DNA from: Clostridium vitabionis
GTDB lineage: Bacteria; Bacillota; Clostridia; Lachnospirales; Lachnospiraceae
Assembly (NCBI RefSeq): GCF_015351765.1
Contig: NZ_JADKQA010000002.1
Location: 113,402-177,401 of the forward strand
DNA length: 64,000 bases
Reading direction: 5' to 3'
This document shows, piece after piece, positions 62,957 through 64,000 of the stretch (position 1 is its first letter; each line of letters begins with the position of its first letter). The position numbers and the translations under genes are program-made. The notes beneath the pieces are model-generated. The model was not told where the DNA came from, ran no database searches, and worked only from the letters and a program-made list of their open reading frames with translations.

Positions 62957-64000
62957 ATGACAGGACGAAAATATCCCCATTTGTGCTCCCCGATCACGGT
63001 CGGGAGGACGACATTCCGCAACCGCATGTTTTCCGCGCCCATGGGCGGCACAGACATCACCAACGACGGCTGTATCGGGCCGAAATCCACCGCGTTCTAT
63101 GAGCTTCGCTCCCGTGGCGGCGCTGCCGCGGTGACGGTCAGCGAATGCATGGTGCACCCAGCGACGGACGGTTCCCACGCTTACCACCTGGACGAGTCAA
63201 TTCTCAACTCGCTGGCCTGCGCCACATACACCGCGGACGCCATCCGCCGGCACGGCGGCATACCGAGCCTTGAGCTCTCCCACTCGGGAATGTTCGCCGG
63301 CACCTATATGACGGATAAGAAAAAACAGCACGAATTGCACCAGTGGGGGCCGTCGGACACGGTCCGCTTTGACGGCGTCCCGGTGAAGGCGCTGACTAGG
63401 GAAATGATAGCCGAGATCACCGCCGCCTACGGCCATGTTGCCGGGCTTGCGAAGCGCGCCGGATTTGAGATGCTGATGATCCACGGTGGCCACGGCTGGC
63501 TGATCAACCAGTTCCTCTCGCCGCTGTTCAACCACCGCACGGACGAGTACGGGGGCTCGCTGGAAAATCGCTGCCGTCTTGCCATCGAGGTTTTGAAGTC
63601 CGTCCGCGCTGCCGTTGGGCCATTCTTCCCCATTGAATTCCGGATGAGCGGATCGGAATTTACCGAGGGCGGGTACGGGCTCGAGGAGGGCGTGCGCATT
63701 GCCCAGCTGGTGGAGCCGTATGCGGATATCCTTCACATTTCCGCCGGCACCTATCAGAAAACCTTCGGCATCACGCATCCGTCGATGTTCGAGGACCACG
63801 GCCGCAATGTCTTCCTTGCCGCGGAGATCAAAAAGCATGTGTCCAAGCCGGTTGCGACGATCGGCGGGCTGAACGACCCGGCGCAGATGGAGGAGATCAT
63901 CGCCTCCGGCAAGGCGGATATCGTCTATATGGGACGGGCACTCCTGGCAGATCCATTTCTCCCCAGGAAGGTCAATGAGGGCAGGGATGAGGAGATTGTC
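62957..64000 (+). CDS. NADH:flavin oxidoreductase, Old Yellow Enzyme family, 3' truncated
   Basis: Open reading frame of 348 codons running past the window end. It begins MTGRKYPHLCSPITVGRTTFRNRMFSAPMGG, the start of OYE/2,4-dienoyl-CoA reductase-type TIM barrels. FMN-binding and active-site motifs are SGMFAGTYM, HGGHGWLINQFLSP and GGSLENRCRLAIEV, followed by RMSGSEFTEGGYG and TIGGLNDPAQ. Full-length relatives have a C-terminal FAD/4Fe-4S part of about 300 more residues. RBS CTGGAGG 6 nt before ATG, and a TGC-extended TACACT (near 62896) may be the -10. The substrate is unknown; bile-acid or enoate reduction are both known for the family. Confidence 0.88.
   Translation, partial: MTGRKYPHLCSPITVGRTTFRNRMFSAPMGGTDITNDGCIGPKSTAFYELRSRGGAAAVTVSECMVHPATDGSHAYHLDESILNSLACATYTADAIRRHGGIPSLELSHSGMFAGTYMTDKKKQHELHQWGPSDTVRFDGVPVKALTREMIAEITAAYGHVAGLAKRAGFEMLMIHGGHGWLINQFLSPLFNHRTDEYGGSLENRCRLAIEVLKSVRAAVGPFFPIEFRMSGSEFTEGGYGLEEGVRIAQLVEPYADILHISAGTYQKTFGITHPSMFEDHGRNVFLAAEIKKHVSKPVATIGGLNDPAQMEEIIASGKADIVYMGRALLADPFLPRKVNEGRDEEIV

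Overview
The window is high-GC chromosomal DNA from an anaerobic, probably butyrate-forming member of the Clostridia, most likely Lachnospiraceae. The evidence is a complete thl-crt-hbd-bcd-etfB-etfA operon beside a butyryl-CoA:acetate CoA-transferase gene of the gut type, a pyrophosphate-type phosphofructokinase, a flavodiiron protein, choline-binding-like wall repeats, an SH3/NlpC-P60 hydrolase and Firmicutes-style promoters. No rRNA, phage or IS gene was seen. The first and last genes run off the window.

Layout. 0-7.6 kb: 5'-truncated UvrA-like ABC ATPase, BCCT transporter, a radical-SAM activase with a non-canonical active-site motif behind a possible attenuator, a VanW-domain surface protein and an orphan SmtB/CzrA-like ArsR regulator. 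7.8-15.6 kb: butyrate module, with the CoA-transferase and the operon reading outward from two near-consensus promoters about 100 bp apart. 16-25 kb: secreted wall-binding protein, an AT-richer three-gene island (regulator, SLC13 permease, M20 amidohydrolase), an SDR and an NlpC/P60 hydrolase. 25-30.4 kb: a tight DnaA-box cluster, hpf, a Crp/Fnr regulator, and the most unusual locus: an acyl-CoA dehydrogenase fused to an EtfA FAD domain and a rubredoxin, followed by a flavodiiron protein. 30.4-42.8 kb: housekeeping run secA, prfB (with +1 frameshift), hom, tsaE, tsaB, rimI, RNase Z, tsaD, a small unknown gene, ispD, PPi-Pfk. 42.9-51.7 kb: tRNA-Ser(UGA), a small cluster of uncharacterised membrane/DUF6765/HD genes, nitroreductase, enolase, and a divergent TPP-enzyme/LysR pair. 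52.4-59.4 kb: a four-gene Wadjet (JetABCD-type) anti-plasmid system. 59.5-64 kb: lone cobI/cbiL, a MetE-like methyltransferase with a Met-box and a LysR regulator, and an Old Yellow Enzyme-type oxidoreductase.

How genes work together. The butyrate operon makes butyryl-CoA and the CoA-transferase releases butyrate while regenerating acetyl-CoA. The fused dehydrogenase carries its own electron path (FAD, second FAD, rubredoxin iron), and the next gene encodes the usual rubredoxin-linked O2 or NO reductase, so the pair could form an acyl-CoA-driven oxygen-scavenging chain. A Crp-type site lies between it and a divergent Crp/Fnr regulator. The LysR at 62 kb, the 17-bp Met-box and the MetE-like gene look like one methionine regulon unit.

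Non-coding structure is rich. There is a family of palindromic intergenic repeats with compensatory changes, a roughly 150-nt element that folds as a four-way junction upstream of secA, terminator-like hairpins in the leaders of secA and the radical-SAM gene, and heptamer direct repeats in the AT-rich island. All functions are read from sequence motifs by eye. No database search or folding program was run.
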